From: Pseudomonas palleroniana
Lineage (GTDB): Bacteria > Pseudomonadota > Gammaproteobacteria > Pseudomonadales > Pseudomonadaceae
Reading direction: 5' to 3'
DNA: 64,000 nucleotides
Assembly: GCF_003031675.1 (NCBI RefSeq)
Contig: NZ_PYWX01000031.1
Span: 80,408-144,407, forward strand
The notes beneath the pieces are model-generated. The model worked only from the letters and a program-made list of their open reading frames with translations, was not told the DNA's origin and did not search any database. The translations under genes were made by a program, and so were the position numbers. Below are positions 8,648 through 18,296 of this stretch, one piece after another (position 1 is the stretch's first letter; every line of letters starts with the position of its first letter).

Positions 8648-8847
8648 AGCCTTTACTGTTGTGCTCCACACTCATCGGTGCGGCACTGCTCGTCGCCGGC
8701 TGCACGCCGACCTGCCAAGGCGACTCGTGCTCACGTCCGCAGTCAGGCAAGCACACGCTGGTGGTCTGGTGGCCACCGCAGATGCGGGCCGAGTCGGGCC
8801 CGTCAGGCGAGCGTTCGGATTACCAGACGATATCGCTGGAACGATGA
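8644..8847 (+). CDS. hrpT: T3SS lipoprotein HrpT
   Basis: The 67-residue protein has a clear lipoprotein signal: a hydrophobic stretch ending in LLVAGC, with Cys20 as the lipidated residue. Its place between hrcC and hrpV and its small size match HrpT, the outer-membrane lipoprotein that assists HrcC localisation in P. syringae. Its start and end both overlap neighbours by four bases (ATGA), so the hrcC-hrpT-hrpV trio is translationally coupled. Confidence 0.88.
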   Translation: MKPLLLCSTLIGAALLVAGCTPTCQGDSCSRPQSGKHTLVVWWPPQMRAESGPSGERSDYQTISLER

Positions 8848-9215
8848 CGCCCCACGCACTTGCCGATAACCGGCAGCGTCGCGAGGCATTCCGCGACGCA
8901 TGGGTGGGTGGCCCTGGCGCCCACCTGCCAGTCGGCCCCGGCATTGCCATCTACGCCATGGATACGGCTGCCGGTCCGGGATTGGCCCTGCAGGTGAACC
9001 GTGACGCCCTGCAACCCCGACAATTGCAGCGGGCACTTGAGCGCCGGTTTGAACAAGCAGTGGCCTTCAGTGGCTGCTTTGTCTACCTGGACGCCAGGGG
9101 CAACCTGGTGATCTGGCATGCACTGCCGACCCAGCGCCAGGCGCTCGACGCAACCATCAGCCGCCTGCTCTCGCTGGCCAATCTCGAGACGCTGGACCGG
9201 CGCGCCGCTCGCTGA
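8844..9215 (+). CDS. hrpV: T3SS negative regulator HrpV
   Basis: The 123-residue soluble protein follows hrpT by an ATGA overlap and matches the place and length of HrpV (about 115 residues), which in P. syringae binds HrpS and dampens hrpL transcription. The ATG at 8844 is preferred over upstream codons in the same frame, which lie inside hrpT. Its stop is two bases from the end of the convergent hrcU gene, leaving no room for a terminator between the two arms of the cluster. Confidence 0.83.
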   Translation: MTPHALADNRQRREAFRDAWVGGPGAHLPVGPGIAIYAMDTAAGPGLALQVNRDALQPRQLQRALERRFEQAVAFSGCFVYLDARGNLVIWHALPTQRQALDATISRLLSLANLETLDRRAAR

Positions 9216-9216
9216 A

Positions 9217-10314
9217 TCAACGCCGCTCCAGTCCCGGCAATTCCAGGGTTTCGCGCTTGGCTTCAGCGTCAAGCTCACGCAAGGTCCGGTAGATCAAGGC
9301 GACCGCCTGCAAGGTTTCGCGAGGAATCCCCATCCCCAGCTTTTTCTCGTACAGCGTACGGGCCAGCCAGACGCATTGGACCACCGGGACATCGGCGGCT
9401 TTCGCCCGGTCGATCAACGCGCGTGCCTGCGCATCCGTGCCCTTGTCCACCAGTAACGGCAGCGGCGTCTTGCCTGGGCGGTAATACAAGGCGACGGCAA
9501 AGTGCGTCGGGTTGACCACCAGCATGTCGGATTCCTCCAGCTTGGGCAGCTTGACCTTGGGTTCTTCCTGGGCCAGTTGATAAGCCAGGGAGCGACGCTG
9601 CCCCTTCACGTGCGGGTCGCCTTCCATATCCTTGTATTCCTTGAGTACCTCCACTTGGGTCATGCGCATGCGCTTGGCAAAAAAATGCTTCTGCAACGCC
9701 AGGTCAATCAACGCCAAGACCAGCAGCAAGCCCAGACAGGCATGCAGTAGATGGCGGAACACTACAATCAGCGCCTGGACATAGGTTTGCAGGTCGCTAC
9801 CGGCCAGCTTGATCAGGGTTCCCAAGGACGGACCGATCACGGCATACAGGATCACGCCCAATAGCAGGGCCTTGGCCAGGCTCATCAACAGGTTCATGAC
9901 CTGCTGGGCCGAGAACATCTGCTTGAGTTGACTCAGAGGGTTCAGGCGACTGAAGTTGAGCTGCAGGCTCTGTGGCGCAAACAGCAACCCGAACTGCATC
10001 CAGCTGCTGATCAACTTCACGCTGATCGCCACGCCGGCCATCATCAGGGCAAACGCAAAAAACACGATCAGGCTTTCCAGCAACACCTCTTCCAAAGCAC
10101 GTGCGAAGGGTTGGCCCATTCGCGACATGGGCAGCACCATCAGCTGCTGGAAGCGCTGCATGCTGGGTTCGGCCGTGAACAAGGCGATCTCGCTCAAGGC
10201 GGTCAACACCAGCAATTTACCGACATCCTGGCTCTGCGCGACCTGGCCTTTTTGACGTTGGTCACGCAACTTCTTCGGCGTCGCCGCGTGCTTTTTCTCA
10301 CCGGAGTCACTCAT
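9217..10314 (-). CDS. hrcU: T3SS export-gate switch protein HrcU
   Basis: This 365-residue FlhB/YscU-family protein controls substrate switching at the export gate. Four membrane segments lie in the N-terminal 210 residues. The cytoplasmic part holds the self-cleavage motif NPTH at 268-271 in the context MLVVNPTHFAVALYY. It starts with the basic SGEKKHAATPKKLRDQRQKGQ segment usual in the family. It is the last gene of the minus-strand hrpJ-to-hrcU run and overlaps hrcT by four bases. Confidence 0.97.
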   Translation of the reverse strand: MSDSGEKKHAATPKKLRDQRQKGQVAQSQDVGKLLVLTALSEIALFTAEPSMQRFQQLMVLPMSRMGQPFARALEEVLLESLIVFFAFALMMAGVAISVKLISSWMQFGLLFAPQSLQLNFSRLNPLSQLKQMFSAQQVMNLLMSLAKALLLGVILYAVIGPSLGTLIKLAGSDLQTYVQALIVVFRHLLHACLGLLLVLALIDLALQKHFFAKRMRMTQVEVLKEYKDMEGDPHVKGQRRSLAYQLAQEEPKVKLPKLEESDMLVVNPTHFAVALYYRPGKTPLPLLVDKGTDAQARALIDRAKAADVPVVQCVWLARTLYEKKLGMGIPRETLQAVALIYRTLRELDAEAKRETLELPGLERR

Positions 10315-11099
10315 GGCGTCGAGCCCTGAAGCAATAGGCCCAGGGCGTGTTTGAGATCACCCAGCAGGCTCATGCGACCGACGATCAAATCCTGCAACAG
10401 GGGAAAGTACAAAATCAGGATCATCAACCCGGCCAGGCTTTTGAGCGGCGGCGCCAGGGTCGACACTTGCAGTTGCGGGCTATACAACCCGAGCAAGGCG
10501 ACGCCGAATTCCAGCAACAGCAACACGCCAATGAATGGTGCGGCATACAGCATCATGTGCATGAGCGTATCGCCAAGCAGCCCGAGGAATACGCTGAAGC
10601 CATTCACCGCCACCGCCGGCAGCCACGCCGTCGGCGGCCACATCAGGTAGCTGTCCCAGATTACCTGGGTCAATACGCCAAGCCCGAGGGTCGCGATCAA
10701 CAGGTAGATCGCCAACTGCTTGAACAGGTGGCCCACGGGCGTAGCATCCGGCCCCAACGAAGGGTTGAGCTGACCACCGGCCAGGGCGCCACGCTGGTTG
10801 TCCAGCAAGGCGCCCACTGACTCGAACATCCAGAACGGCATGGCCAGCAAGATCCCGAGCAGGAACCCCAGCACCAGCTCCTTGAACACCAACCCAGCGA
10901 TCATCAAGGCCGAGTAGTCCTGGCCGTTGAGCACGCTGTAGATGCCGGGTGCCGGAATCAGCGCGAGGACCATGACGATGATGTGTCGAGGCATCCCCCT
11001 AAGGTGCTGGAAGCAGAATGCAGGCACCAGAAAAGCACAGGGATAGATGCGCGCCATGGCGACCAGCAGGCTGGGCAGGTAATCAACGAGAAGCAGCAA
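10311..11099 (-). CDS. hrcT: T3SS export-gate protein HrcT
   Basis: This 262-residue SpaR/YscT/FliR-family integral membrane protein has about six hydrophobic segments. It forms the export gate with HrcR and HrcS. The family signature NQRGALAGGQLNPSLGPDATPVG is read in the central loop. It lies between hrcS and hrcU in the conserved R-S-T-U order. Confidence 0.96.
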   Translation of the reverse strand: MLLLVDYLPSLLVAMARIYPCAFLVPAFCFQHLRGMPRHIIVMVLALIPAPGIYSVLNGQDYSALMIAGLVFKELVLGFLLGILLAMPFWMFESVGALLDNQRGALAGGQLNPSLGPDATPVGHLFKQLAIYLLIATLGLGVLTQVIWDSYLMWPPTAWLPAVAVNGFSVFLGLLGDTLMHMMLYAAPFIGVLLLLEFGVALLGLYSPQLQVSTLAPPLKSLAGLMILILYFPLLQDLIVGRMSLLGDLKHALGLLLQGSTP

Positions 11100-11109
11100 G
11101 CCGGTAACC

Positions 11110-11373
11110 TCAGTTCAGTGCCGAACGGGCGATCATGTCGAACGTCAGGTTGATCAGTTGGATCAACTCCACTCCAATCCAGCGCCCGGTCAATATCAGC
11201 GTGACGCCCACCGCGACCAACTTGATGCCAAAGGGCAGGGTCTGATCCTGTATTTGCATCAACGCCTGCACCAGCGATGTCAGCACACCGACCACCACCG
11301 CCACGATCAACGGGGGCGCCGACAGGACCACCACCAGCAACATGCCTTGCTTGAACAGCACGATCGGTTCCAT
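11110..11373 (-). CDS. hrcS: T3SS export-gate protein HrcS
   Basis: The 87-residue protein with two membrane helices belongs to the FliQ/YscS family. The conserved segment VVVGVLTSLVQALMQIQDQTLPFGIKL spans the first helix and loop. It lies 7 bases downstream of hrcR and 10 bases upstream of hrcT in the same operon, and builds the export gate with both. Confidence 0.96.
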   Translation of the reverse strand: MEPIVLFKQGMLLVVVLSAPPLIVAVVVGVLTSLVQALMQIQDQTLPFGIKLVAVGVTLILTGRWIGVELIQLINLTFDMIARSALN

Positions 11374-11380
11374 AGGCCAC

Positions 11381-12034
11381 TCACAGATAAGAAAGGAACA
11401 GGCTGTCGAGCAGACGCGACCATCCGGACACCAGGACGAACAGGAGCAGCTTGAGCGGCAGTGAGATGGTCATGGGCGAGACCATTTGCATGCCCAATGC
11501 CAGGAGCAGATTGGAGACGATCAAATCGATGACGATAAACGGGATGTAGATCAGGAAGCCGATCTCGAAACCCGCCTGCAACTGCGAGAGAACAAAGGCC
11601 GGCATCAACAGGATCAAGTCTTCGCGCTGAACCTGCTGCGCCATTTCCGGCGGCCACATGCGCGCACTGTTTTCCTTCAGGTGGGTCAGGACATCCGGAT
11701 CGGTATTGCGCTGCATGAACGTGCGCAACGGCTGGATGGCCACCAGGCCAGTCTCTTGCATCGTCTGCACGCTGCTCAAGTCCAGCGGTGACGCCTTGAG
11801 CGTCTGCGCCACCTCATAGCCGACGGGCGCCATGATAAACAGCGTCGCCGCCAGGGCGATGCCATTGATCGCCATGCTCGGGGGTACCTGCTGCACGCCG
11901 ATGGCGTTGCGGGTAATCATCAGCACGATGACGATCTTCAAGAACGCCGTGCACACGATCAACAACATCGGCATCAGCGACAATGAACCCAGAAACAGCG
12001 CGAGAACGAGCGGGTCCACGCCTTGAAAGGTCAT
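11381..12034 (-). CDS. hrcR: T3SS export-gate protein HrcR
   Basis: This 217-residue FliP/YscR-family membrane protein is the core of the export gate. It shows the conserved N-terminal part ([36 protein letters not shown] read in pieces) and the C-terminal motif [25 protein letters not shown]. It overlaps hrcQ by four bases and is followed by hrcS. Confidence 0.97.
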   Translation of the reverse strand: MTFQGVDPLVLALFLGSLSLMPMLLIVCTAFLKIVIVLMITRNAIGVQQVPPSMAINGIALAATLFIMAPVGYEVAQTLKASPLDLSSVQTMQETGLVAIQPLRTFMQRNTDPDVLTHLKENSARMWPPEMAQQVQREDLILLMPAFVLSQLQAGFEIGFLIYIPFIVIDLIVSNLLLALGMQMVSPMTISLPLKLLLFVLVSGWSRLLDSLFLSYL

Positions 12035-13044
12035 CGGGAGAACACCACACGGGACAACTGCAAGCCGAGCCGCCCATCCACCTCAACCAACTGGCCCTGG
12101 CCGATGGGCCGGTCGCCATAGTAAAGCCCGGCCATGCCGGGAGCGTATCCGGTTATCCCCAACACGGCGCCGGGGGCGAGGTTGCGCAACTCGCCGAGGC
12201 TCAGGTTCAGCGTGCCGCAGCGTACATTGAGCGCCATGCTCAACTCATCAAATGGCTCATGACCGAACACATCCGTCACCGGTCGGTCGTCCCCGCCTTG
12301 CGGAGCGTGATGAGCAACCAAATCTTCATCCACAGTTGTTTCCTCTATTGAAGTCACGGTCAGGCACAGCGACCCGCTTGCATCGTCAATGCACCCGTGC
12401 AGGCGATGCTTGCCGACGGGCAAGTAACCGGTGCCCTGCACTTGAAAATAGGTGTGTTCGAGCACCACGACGTCGCCTTCGCGGACGCTGCACAGCTGCG
12501 CGATCGACAAACGCAAATGCCCCAGCGTGACCGCGAGCGTCAGTTGGAATCGGTCCGGCATCGGCGCGGCTGTCGGCTGCCAAGGCCCGGCCTCGCACAG
12601 TGCCAGGAAGCTATGCGTAGACATCCACAGAAAACCCGCGACCCTGGATGCGCCAAGGCACACCCACAGCCGACAACCGAAGTCCAACACCGGCACCGCG
12701 GGGGATAAACGCAGGTAGCCGAACAACGCGCGAACCTGTGGGCTCAGATGTTGTTCAAACAGCGCCCAGAACCAGGAGTCCGGATCATTGCCGGCCTGGG
12801 CCAGTGTCACCGGGCACTCGCCCAACAGGCTGAGCTGCGGAGAAGGCTCACCGAACGCCAGCACCCCGCAGGCCGTTTCAAAACACAACGGCGTTACGCC
12901 TTCCGGTGCGCGCGCGGGCTCAAGCCGCAACTCCCCGCGCTGGCCGTCGACCTCAAAGGGCAGGCGCAACCCGCCCCCCAACCGACGCAGCGCAGCGACC
13001 ACGTCACCCTGCACCGGGCGCAAGGCCAGAGGCGGCATCATCAC
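12031..13044 (-). CDS. hrcQ: T3SS cytoplasmic ring protein HrcQ, unsplit form
   Basis: The 337-residue protein is the C-ring component (SctQ/YscQ/FliN family). The last 75 residues are a SpoA domain ([19 protein letters not shown] through [17 protein letters not shown]). A second SpoA-like segment lies near 165-240. In P. syringae this protein is encoded by two genes, hrcQA and hrcQB; here one uninterrupted frame covers both. An internal ATG occurs in SMALNV just before the final SpoA domain, so a short C-terminal product by internal start is possible, though only a weak ribosome binding site is seen. Overlaps of four bases join it to hrpP and hrcR. Confidence 0.93.
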   Translation of the reverse strand: MMMPPLALRPVQGDVVAALRRLGGGLRLPFEVDGQRGELRLEPARAPEGVTPLCFETACGVLAFGEPSPQLSLLGECPVTLAQAGNDPDSWFWALFEQHLSPQVRALFGYLRLSPAVPVLDFGCRLWVCLGASRVAGFLWMSTHSFLALCEAGPWQPTAAPMPDRFQLTLAVTLGHLRLSIAQLCSVREGDVVVLEHTYFQVQGTGYLPVGKHRLHGCIDDASGSLCLTVTSIEETTVDEDLVAHHAPQGGDDRPVTDVFGHEPFDELSMALNVRCGTLNLSLGELRNLAPGAVLGITGYAPGMAGLYYGDRPIGQGQLVEVDGRLGLQLSRVVFSR

Positions 13045-13502
13045 GTGCGCTCCAGATGCGCCAGATGCAGGCTGACCGGCTGGCCAACGGCCTGGGCAAT
13101 CCGATCCTCACAGCGCTGTCGCACACCACTGAGCCAACGCGTCGTCGTGTCCTGCTCGGCCTCCAACTCAACGCTCCAGGCGCCCTGCTCTCGGCGGATA
13201 CGGGTCTGAATCCGCCCCAGCCGAGGCACGTACAGCATCGCTTCCAGCGGCCACTGCGAAGCGATGTGTAACCGAGGGGCCAACTGTTCGGTCAATGTCT
13301 CGATCATGGCGATCTCTGCGGCTGCGCTTCGTCCCGCCGCAGCGTGGCTGCCATAGCCCGTGGGCTCACCTTCATCAGCGAATAGCCGGCGGAACAACTG
13401 CCCTTGTTCTTCAGGGATAGCCACGCCGGCCCCGGCCTCACGCGCCTCACGAAGCTCCCGCAGGCGCGGACGCTCGACCTTGTCTGCCGGCACCTGAGTC
13501 AC
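13041..13502 (-). CDS. hrpP: T3SS needle-length/substrate-switch protein HrpP
   Basis: The 153-residue protein lies between hrpO and hrcQ, where HrpP is found in Hrp1 clusters. HrpP belongs to the SctP (YscP-like) class that controls the change from pilus to effector export. It has a charged, disordered N-terminal third (KVERPRLRELREAREAG) and a folded C-terminal part. Its start overlaps the end of hrpO by four bases, and its end overlaps hrcQ by four. Assignment is mainly by order and length. Confidence 0.85.
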   Translation of the reverse strand: MTQVPADKVERPRLRELREAREAGAGVAIPEEQGQLFRRLFADEGEPTGYGSHAAAGRSAAAEIAMIETLTEQLAPRLHIASQWPLEAMLYVPRLGRIQTRIRREQGAWSVELEAEQDTTTRWLSGVRQRCEDRIAQAVGQPVSLHLAHLERT

Positions 13503-13927
13503 GCCTCCTCCTGAATCAATAAACTGGCCAGTTCCTGAAGCTTTTCGACCTCACGCAAACATTGGCTGACCTGCTTCTGCACGCTGCTGATGTGCTCGGC
13601 CTGCTGCGCCTTTTGCTCATGCAAGGCGTGTAGATGGTCTTCTTCACGCTGGGTGCCGGCCGACAGGTTGCGCTCTTGGGCGCTCCAATCTTTCAACGCC
13701 TTGAAGGTCATGACCTGCCCCTGATGCTGACTCAGCAGTTGTGCGCATTGCCGCGCCTCTTCGAGGCGTGTGTGTTCAAGCGCCTGCTGCGCCTGCGCGA
13801 TCTGTTCCAGCAGGGTTCGCTGGGCTCGCTGGGCGGCACTCAACGCTCGCTCGACACGATCCGCGCGATGCCGACGCAAGCGCCGCAGTGTCTCGACTTC
13901 AACGCTCAGTGACTCAGAAGGGGACAT
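13499..13927 (-). CDS. hrpO: T3SS stalk protein HrpO
   Basis: The 142-residue protein is almost wholly helical and coiled-coil forming, rich in Gln, Glu, Leu and Arg, as in the SctO/YscO/FliJ stalk that rotates inside the ATPase. It follows hrcN with a 14-base overlap and precedes hrpP, the conserved order. There is no signal or membrane segment. Confidence 0.9.
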   Translation of the reverse strand: MSPSESLSVEVETLRRLRRHRADRVERALSAAQRAQRTLLEQIAQAQQALEHTRLEEARQCAQLLSQHQGQVMTFKALKDWSAQERNLSAGTQREEDHLHALHEQKAQQAEHISSVQKQVSQCLREVEKLQELASLLIQEEA

Positions 13928-15272
13928 ACGCTGTCAGCTCCGTCAGTTGCTCCAGGGTCGTCGTGATAGGTGATGGCTCTCGCAAGTCCTGGCGCAGAAA
14001 ACCATCGACGGACTGACGGCTGTCCACGGCCATATCGGTCAAGGCATCACTGCCGGGCTGATACTCACCCAGCTTGAGCATCAGCTCGATCTGCTGATAC
14101 GCCGACAACAAGCGTCGCAGCGCGGTGCCGGCCCGGATATGTGCGGGCTCGGCCACATTGCTCAAAATCCTCGATAAGCTGGCCAGTACATCCACCGCCG
14201 GATAGTGACCACGCTCGGCCAGCTTGCGCGACAGCACGATGTGACCATCAAGCAGGGAGCGAACCTCATCGGCCACCGGATCGCTCATGGAGTCCTGTTC
14301 GATCAGCACCGTGTAGATGGCGGTGATCACACCGTCTCGCGTCAGCCCGGCCCGCTCCACCAACCGCGGCAGCAAGCTATACACCGACGGCGGCAAGCCC
14401 CCGCGCCCCAGGGGTTCGCCGGCCGCCAGGCCGATCTCGCGCTGGGCTCTGGCGAACCGGGTCAGGGAATCGATCAGCAACAACACCCGCTGGCCTTTGC
14501 GCCGAAACCCTTCGGCCAGCGCCGTTGCGGTGAAAGCGGCGCGGGCGCGCTCCATGCTGGAACGGTCGGAGGTGGCACAGACCAATACCGCCTTGGCGCG
14601 TAATGCGTCATCCAGCTCATGGTCGAGAAACTCACGCAGCTCGCGGCCTCGCTCACCAATCAGGCCGAACACAATCACATCGCAGTCCACGTTGCGGGCA
14701 ATCTCGGCCAACAAGGTGGTCTTGCCACAACCGGCCCCTGCAAACAGGCCCACGCGCTGGCCCTCGCCCAAGGTCAACAGGCCATCGATCGAACGCACCC
14801 CGGTGGCAAGCGCCCGATTGATCCTCGGTCGCTCGGTCGGCAGCGGCGCTTCGCACAATACGGTGCTGGCATCGAGCGTGTCGGTCACGACAAACGCACT
14901 GGGACCGTCCCCCGCAATAGGCCGACCAAAGCCATCCAGCACCTGCCCCAGCAGCGCCTCGCTGACTTGTACTCGGTGTGGCACGCCCAGGCGCTCAACA
15001 CTGGCGCCTACGCGCACACCTTCCAGGTTACCCAGGGCGCTGAGCACCGCGTCCTGCTGATCGAACCCGATGATTTCGGCCAGCATGCAATCACCCGGTT
15101 TTTTCTCCACCTGGCACAAGTCACCAATACGTGCGTCAGGCAACCGGCATTGCAACAGCATGCCGTTCACACGCTGTATGCGACCGCGCATCGAAACGGG
15201 CGCAAAGCGGGTCAACGCGTGTGACTGGTTCAGCCGCCACGCTTCCAGGCGCGCCTGTATCGAGTTGTTCAC
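13914..15272 (-). CDS. hrcN: T3SS ATPase HrcN
   Basis: This 452-residue ATPase of the FliI/YscN family unfolds substrates and releases chaperones at the base of the apparatus. Walker A is GAGCGKTT at 179-186. Walker B sits in RVLLLIDSLTRFARAQREIGLAAGEP, and the family segment GRGGLPPSVYSLLPRLVERAG follows. Length and all nucleotide-binding motifs are intact. It overlaps hrpQ by four bases upstream and hrpO downstream. Confidence 0.98.
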   Translation of the reverse strand: MNNSIQARLEAWRLNQSHALTRFAPVSMRGRIQRVNGMLLQCRLPDARIGDLCQVEKKPGDCMLAEIIGFDQQDAVLSALGNLEGVRVGASVERLGVPHRVQVSEALLGQVLDGFGRPIAGDGPSAFVVTDTLDASTVLCEAPLPTERPRINRALATGVRSIDGLLTLGEGQRVGLFAGAGCGKTTLLAEIARNVDCDVIVFGLIGERGRELREFLDHELDDALRAKAVLVCATSDRSSMERARAAFTATALAEGFRRKGQRVLLLIDSLTRFARAQREIGLAAGEPLGRGGLPPSVYSLLPRLVERAGLTRDGVITAIYTVLIEQDSMSDPVADEVRSLLDGHIVLSRKLAERGHYPAVDVLASLSRILSNVAEPAHIRAGTALRRLLSAYQQIELMLKLGEYQPGSDALTDMAVDSRQSVDGFLRQDLREPSPITTTLEQLTELTAYVPF

Positions 15273-16171
15273 CAGCGCACCTCATACCGTTGCGTACCGT
15301 CAAAAATCACTTTGTTGTTGTCGATCAACACCAACCGCAGGCCATTCAGTTCGTCGCCCACGAACAACCGAACGCCGTGCTCAAGCACCACATGGCCGCT
15401 GGCGCCGCCGACGATTTGGAGGATCTTGAAGGGGAGTGTGTTATCGCGTACCTGCACGCGGCTGATCACCGGCACGGCGGTGTCGAACTGCTCGGCGAAA
15501 CGACTGAGCATGCGGGCGACCAACTCGACCTCTTCCTGGGAAACATCGCCGTTGAGGACAATCTGGGCATTGATCACCTGCAAGCTGACCCGCTGGGCCA
15601 ACTCACGTTCGCTGAGCATCTTCAACAACTGCTGCCGCACCTCGAAGGGCGAGATCAGCTCCTGCTTTTGCTCCACGGCGGGCATCAGCGACGCTTGTGC
15701 CCCGCGCCCTGGCGTCGAGACGATACCGATCGCGACGATGACCACGGCACACAGCAACACCAGGCTGATCAAACGTTTCTGTTGCGACGGGGAGATCGAC
15801 GACAGCACCAGCCGCTGGGCGGGTTCAGGCGGCGGCGCCAACGGTGTTGGCCGGTCAGGCGGCGCCTGCGGCCAAGGCTGATCAGCCGGCACCACACACA
15901 AGCGCACGGCACCGATCACAAAAGGCGTATCGAGTGCCAGGTCGCCGATCTGCGCCAGCACTTGCCCGTCGCTGTTTTGCAACAGCCCCGCTTCGGCCTG
16001 CACCGTCCAATGTCCGTCGACCAGTTGCAAACGGGCGTGGTGCTCGGTGATACCCGGGTCCCTCAACAACAGGTCGGCATCCGCGTGGGCGCCAAGGCTC
16101 CACTGCTCGCCAAACAACGGCAAAGCGGCGCCTTTTTGCAGTCCATCGAGTACCCGCAGCTCGAACATCAT
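15269..16171 (-). CDS. hrpQ: T3SS inner-membrane ring protein HrpQ (SctD/YscD family)
   Basis: The 300-residue protein has the SctD layout: a cytoplasmic FHA-like domain (about 1-95, with LRDPGITEHHARLQLVDG), a Pro-rich linker, one membrane helix at 134-152 and a periplasmic domain with BON-like repeats. In the family it forms the outer part of the inner-membrane ring around HrcJ. It starts 31 bases after hrcV and overlaps hrcN. Confidence 0.9.
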   Translation of the reverse strand: MMFELRVLDGLQKGAALPLFGEQWSLGAHADADLLLRDPGITEHHARLQLVDGHWTVQAEAGLLQNSDGQVLAQIGDLALDTPFVIGAVRLCVVPADQPWPQAPPDRPTPLAPPPEPAQRLVLSSISPSQQKRLISLVLLCAVVIVAIGIVSTPGRGAQASLMPAVEQKQELISPFEVRQQLLKMLSERELAQRVSLQVINAQIVLNGDVSQEEVELVARMLSRFAEQFDTAVPVISRVQVRDNTLPFKILQIVGGASGHVVLEHGVRLFVGDELNGLRLVLIDNNKVIFDGTQRYEVRW

Positions 16172-16202
16172 CGCACCTGTGGTGTCAGCATTAACGGCGG
16201 TG

Positions 16203-18296
16203 TCATGCCACTGCTCCGCGCATCAACTCGTCCTGGCCCAGGTCAAAACGCCCCAGTACCCTGACCTTGGAAGTACTCCCCAACTCGGCGAAGGACAGCA
16301 CCGGCACATGGCTGAATTCGTCCAGCAACAAAGTGCGCAAGGGACTGCGCAGATCCTGTGCCACCAGCATCACGCTCTTGCTTTTGGGCCGCGCCGAAAA
16401 TGCCTGGTTGAGCAGGTTGATCAGGGCTGCACTGCTCTCGTTGTCGAGGGCAAAGAACACGCCGCTCTGGGTCTGGCGCAACGCTTCGCGCAGGATGTTT
16501 TCAGTCTGGGGCGACAGCAGCCAGGCATGCAGGCCATCGGGCTCGCTGTATTGGTGGTAGATCTGCGACTTGAGGGCAATGCGCGCGTAATCGGCCAAGG
16601 CATCCGGTTCGCGCTCATGCTGGCCGTACTCGATCAACGACTCGACAATCAAGCGCACCGCACGCAACGGCACGCCTTCGCTGGCCAGGCGCTGCAGCAC
16701 TGACGAAAACCGCGAAAGCGGCATGATGCGTTGCAGTTCCTGCACCAGTTCCGGCTGGTTGTGTTCCAGCCAACTGAGAATCGCCTTGCTCTCCTGGATA
16801 CCGAGAAAGCGCGGCCCGCTAAGCATCATCGCTCGCGTCATGCGCTCGATGATCAGGCTCGGGGCAGTGAAACGCTCGACCTGGGGGTCGTCCAATAAAG
16901 GGTCATCGGGAGCAAGCCATAACCAATCCTGCTCATCGCGCTCAGGAAGCCCTCTCTCACCTCGCTCCAAGGGTGGCGTCAGCGATGCGTATTCAACGGC
17001 GATGCGATCACTCAGGGTCGCCGCCATCACCGGCACTTCGTGCACGCAGAAGCGCATCTCGTCAGGCGCCAGCAAGTCATCGAATTCGGCTTCAAACGGC
17101 GGCAGCGTCAGGCCGATGCTTGTGACCAGCCCGTTCCGGGCCTGGCGAATCTTATGAACGATATCGATGACCTGCGGCGTTGCGTACAACGTCGGGTGGA
17201 ACTGCAACAGATAGGGGCGTGACGGATCAAAACCGCGCAAGTCTTCGTCGCCGTTTTCCTCGGGCCGCACCACTTTTTCAGCCTGCGGCGGCGGGGCAGC
17301 CTCGCGCTGGCGCTGGCGCGCCAGGTAGTAGCCCAGGCTGCCGGTCATCAGCGAGATCAGAATAAACACCACCGTGGGCATGCCTGGCAGCGCGGCGAAG
17401 GCGAGCATGCCTACCGAGGCGATCATCCAGCTCTTGGGCTCACTGGTCATCTGCCGGGCAATTTCGGCGCCCATGTTATTGGCGCCCTTGCGCCCATCCG
17501 GTGCCACACGGGTAATGATCATGCCGGCGGTCAGGGAGATCAGCAGCGCCGGAATCTGTGCGATCAGGCCATCGCCAATGGTCAGCACCGAATACAACGC
17601 CATCGATTCTCCCGCACTCATCCCATGCTGGAACATCCCGGTGGAGAAACCACCCAGCAGGTTGATGAGCACGATGATCAAGCCGGCAATGGCGTCGCCT
17701 TTGACGAATTTCATGGCCCCGTCCATGGCCCCGAACAGCTGGCTTTCACGGGACAACTGCTCGCGTTTGTCGCGAGCTTGCCCACCGTCGATCAGCCCGG
17801 CGCGCAAATCGCTATCGATCGACATCTGCTTGCCCGGCATGGCATCCAGGCTGAAGCGCGCGGCGACTTCGGCGACCCGTTCGGAGCCCTTGGTAATCAC
17901 CAGGAAGTTGACCAGGGTCAGAATCATGAAAATCACCAGGCCTACCGCGAGGTTACCGCCCACCACAAAATTGCCGAAGGCTTCGACAATGTCACCCGCG
18001 TCCTGCTCCAGCAGGATCAAACGCGTAGTGGCGATCGACAATGCCAGGCGAAACATTGTGGTCAGCAGCAAAATCGACGGGAACGACGAGAATGCCAACG
18101 GCCCGGGCAGGTACAGCGCGAGCACGATCAGCAAACAGGAAATGCAGATATTGAGTGCGATCAGGATATCCACCAACCAGGTGGGCAACGGCACAATAAA
18201 GATGAACACGATGGCCATGACCACCACCGCGCCTAACACTTCAGCACGCTGCGCCACTTTGAGCAGCACAGCGTTGATGGCGGCCAGCACTGTCAC
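16203..18296 (-). CDS. hrcV: T3SS major export-gate protein HrcV
   Basis: This 697-residue FlhA/YscV-family protein has eight hydrophobic segments in the first 320 residues, with the conserved LPTWLVDILIALNI and the FHIPEP-region sequence FSSFPSILLLTTMFRLALSIATTRLIL. A large cytoplasmic domain that forms the nonameric docking ring follows. The length is normal. It overlaps hrpJ by four bases and lies upstream of hrpQ. Confidence 0.98.
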   Translation of the reverse strand: MTVLAAINAVLLKVAQRAEVLGAVVVMAIVFIFIVPLPTWLVDILIALNICISCLLIVLALYLPGPLAFSSFPSILLLTTMFRLALSIATTRLILLEQDAGDIVEAFGNFVVGGNLAVGLVIFMILTLVNFLVITKGSERVAEVAARFSLDAMPGKQMSIDSDLRAGLIDGGQARDKREQLSRESQLFGAMDGAMKFVKGDAIAGLIIVLINLLGGFSTGMFQHGMSAGESMALYSVLTIGDGLIAQIPALLISLTAGMIITRVAPDGRKGANNMGAEIARQMTSEPKSWMIASVGMLAFAALPGMPTVVFILISLMTGSLGYYLARQRQREAAPPPQAEKVVRPEENGDEDLRGFDPSRPYLLQFHPTLYATPQVIDIVHKIRQARNGLVTSIGLTLPPFEAEFDDLLAPDEMRFCVHEVPVMAATLSDRIAVEYASLTPPLERGERGLPERDEQDWLWLAPDDPLLDDPQVERFTAPSLIIERMTRAMMLSGPRFLGIQESKAILSWLEHNQPELVQELQRIMPLSRFSSVLQRLASEGVPLRAVRLIVESLIEYGQHEREPDALADYARIALKSQIYHQYSEPDGLHAWLLSPQTENILREALRQTQSGVFFALDNESSAALINLLNQAFSARPKSKSVMLVAQDLRSPLRTLLLDEFSHVPVLSFAELGSTSKVRVLGRFDLGQDELMRGAVA

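Noticed and set aside
12031..13044. Possible sequencing error that fused hrcQA and hrcQB
   Set aside because: The frame is continuous with normal codon use and both neighbours overlap it by four bases; single-gene SctQ proteins are common in other systems.
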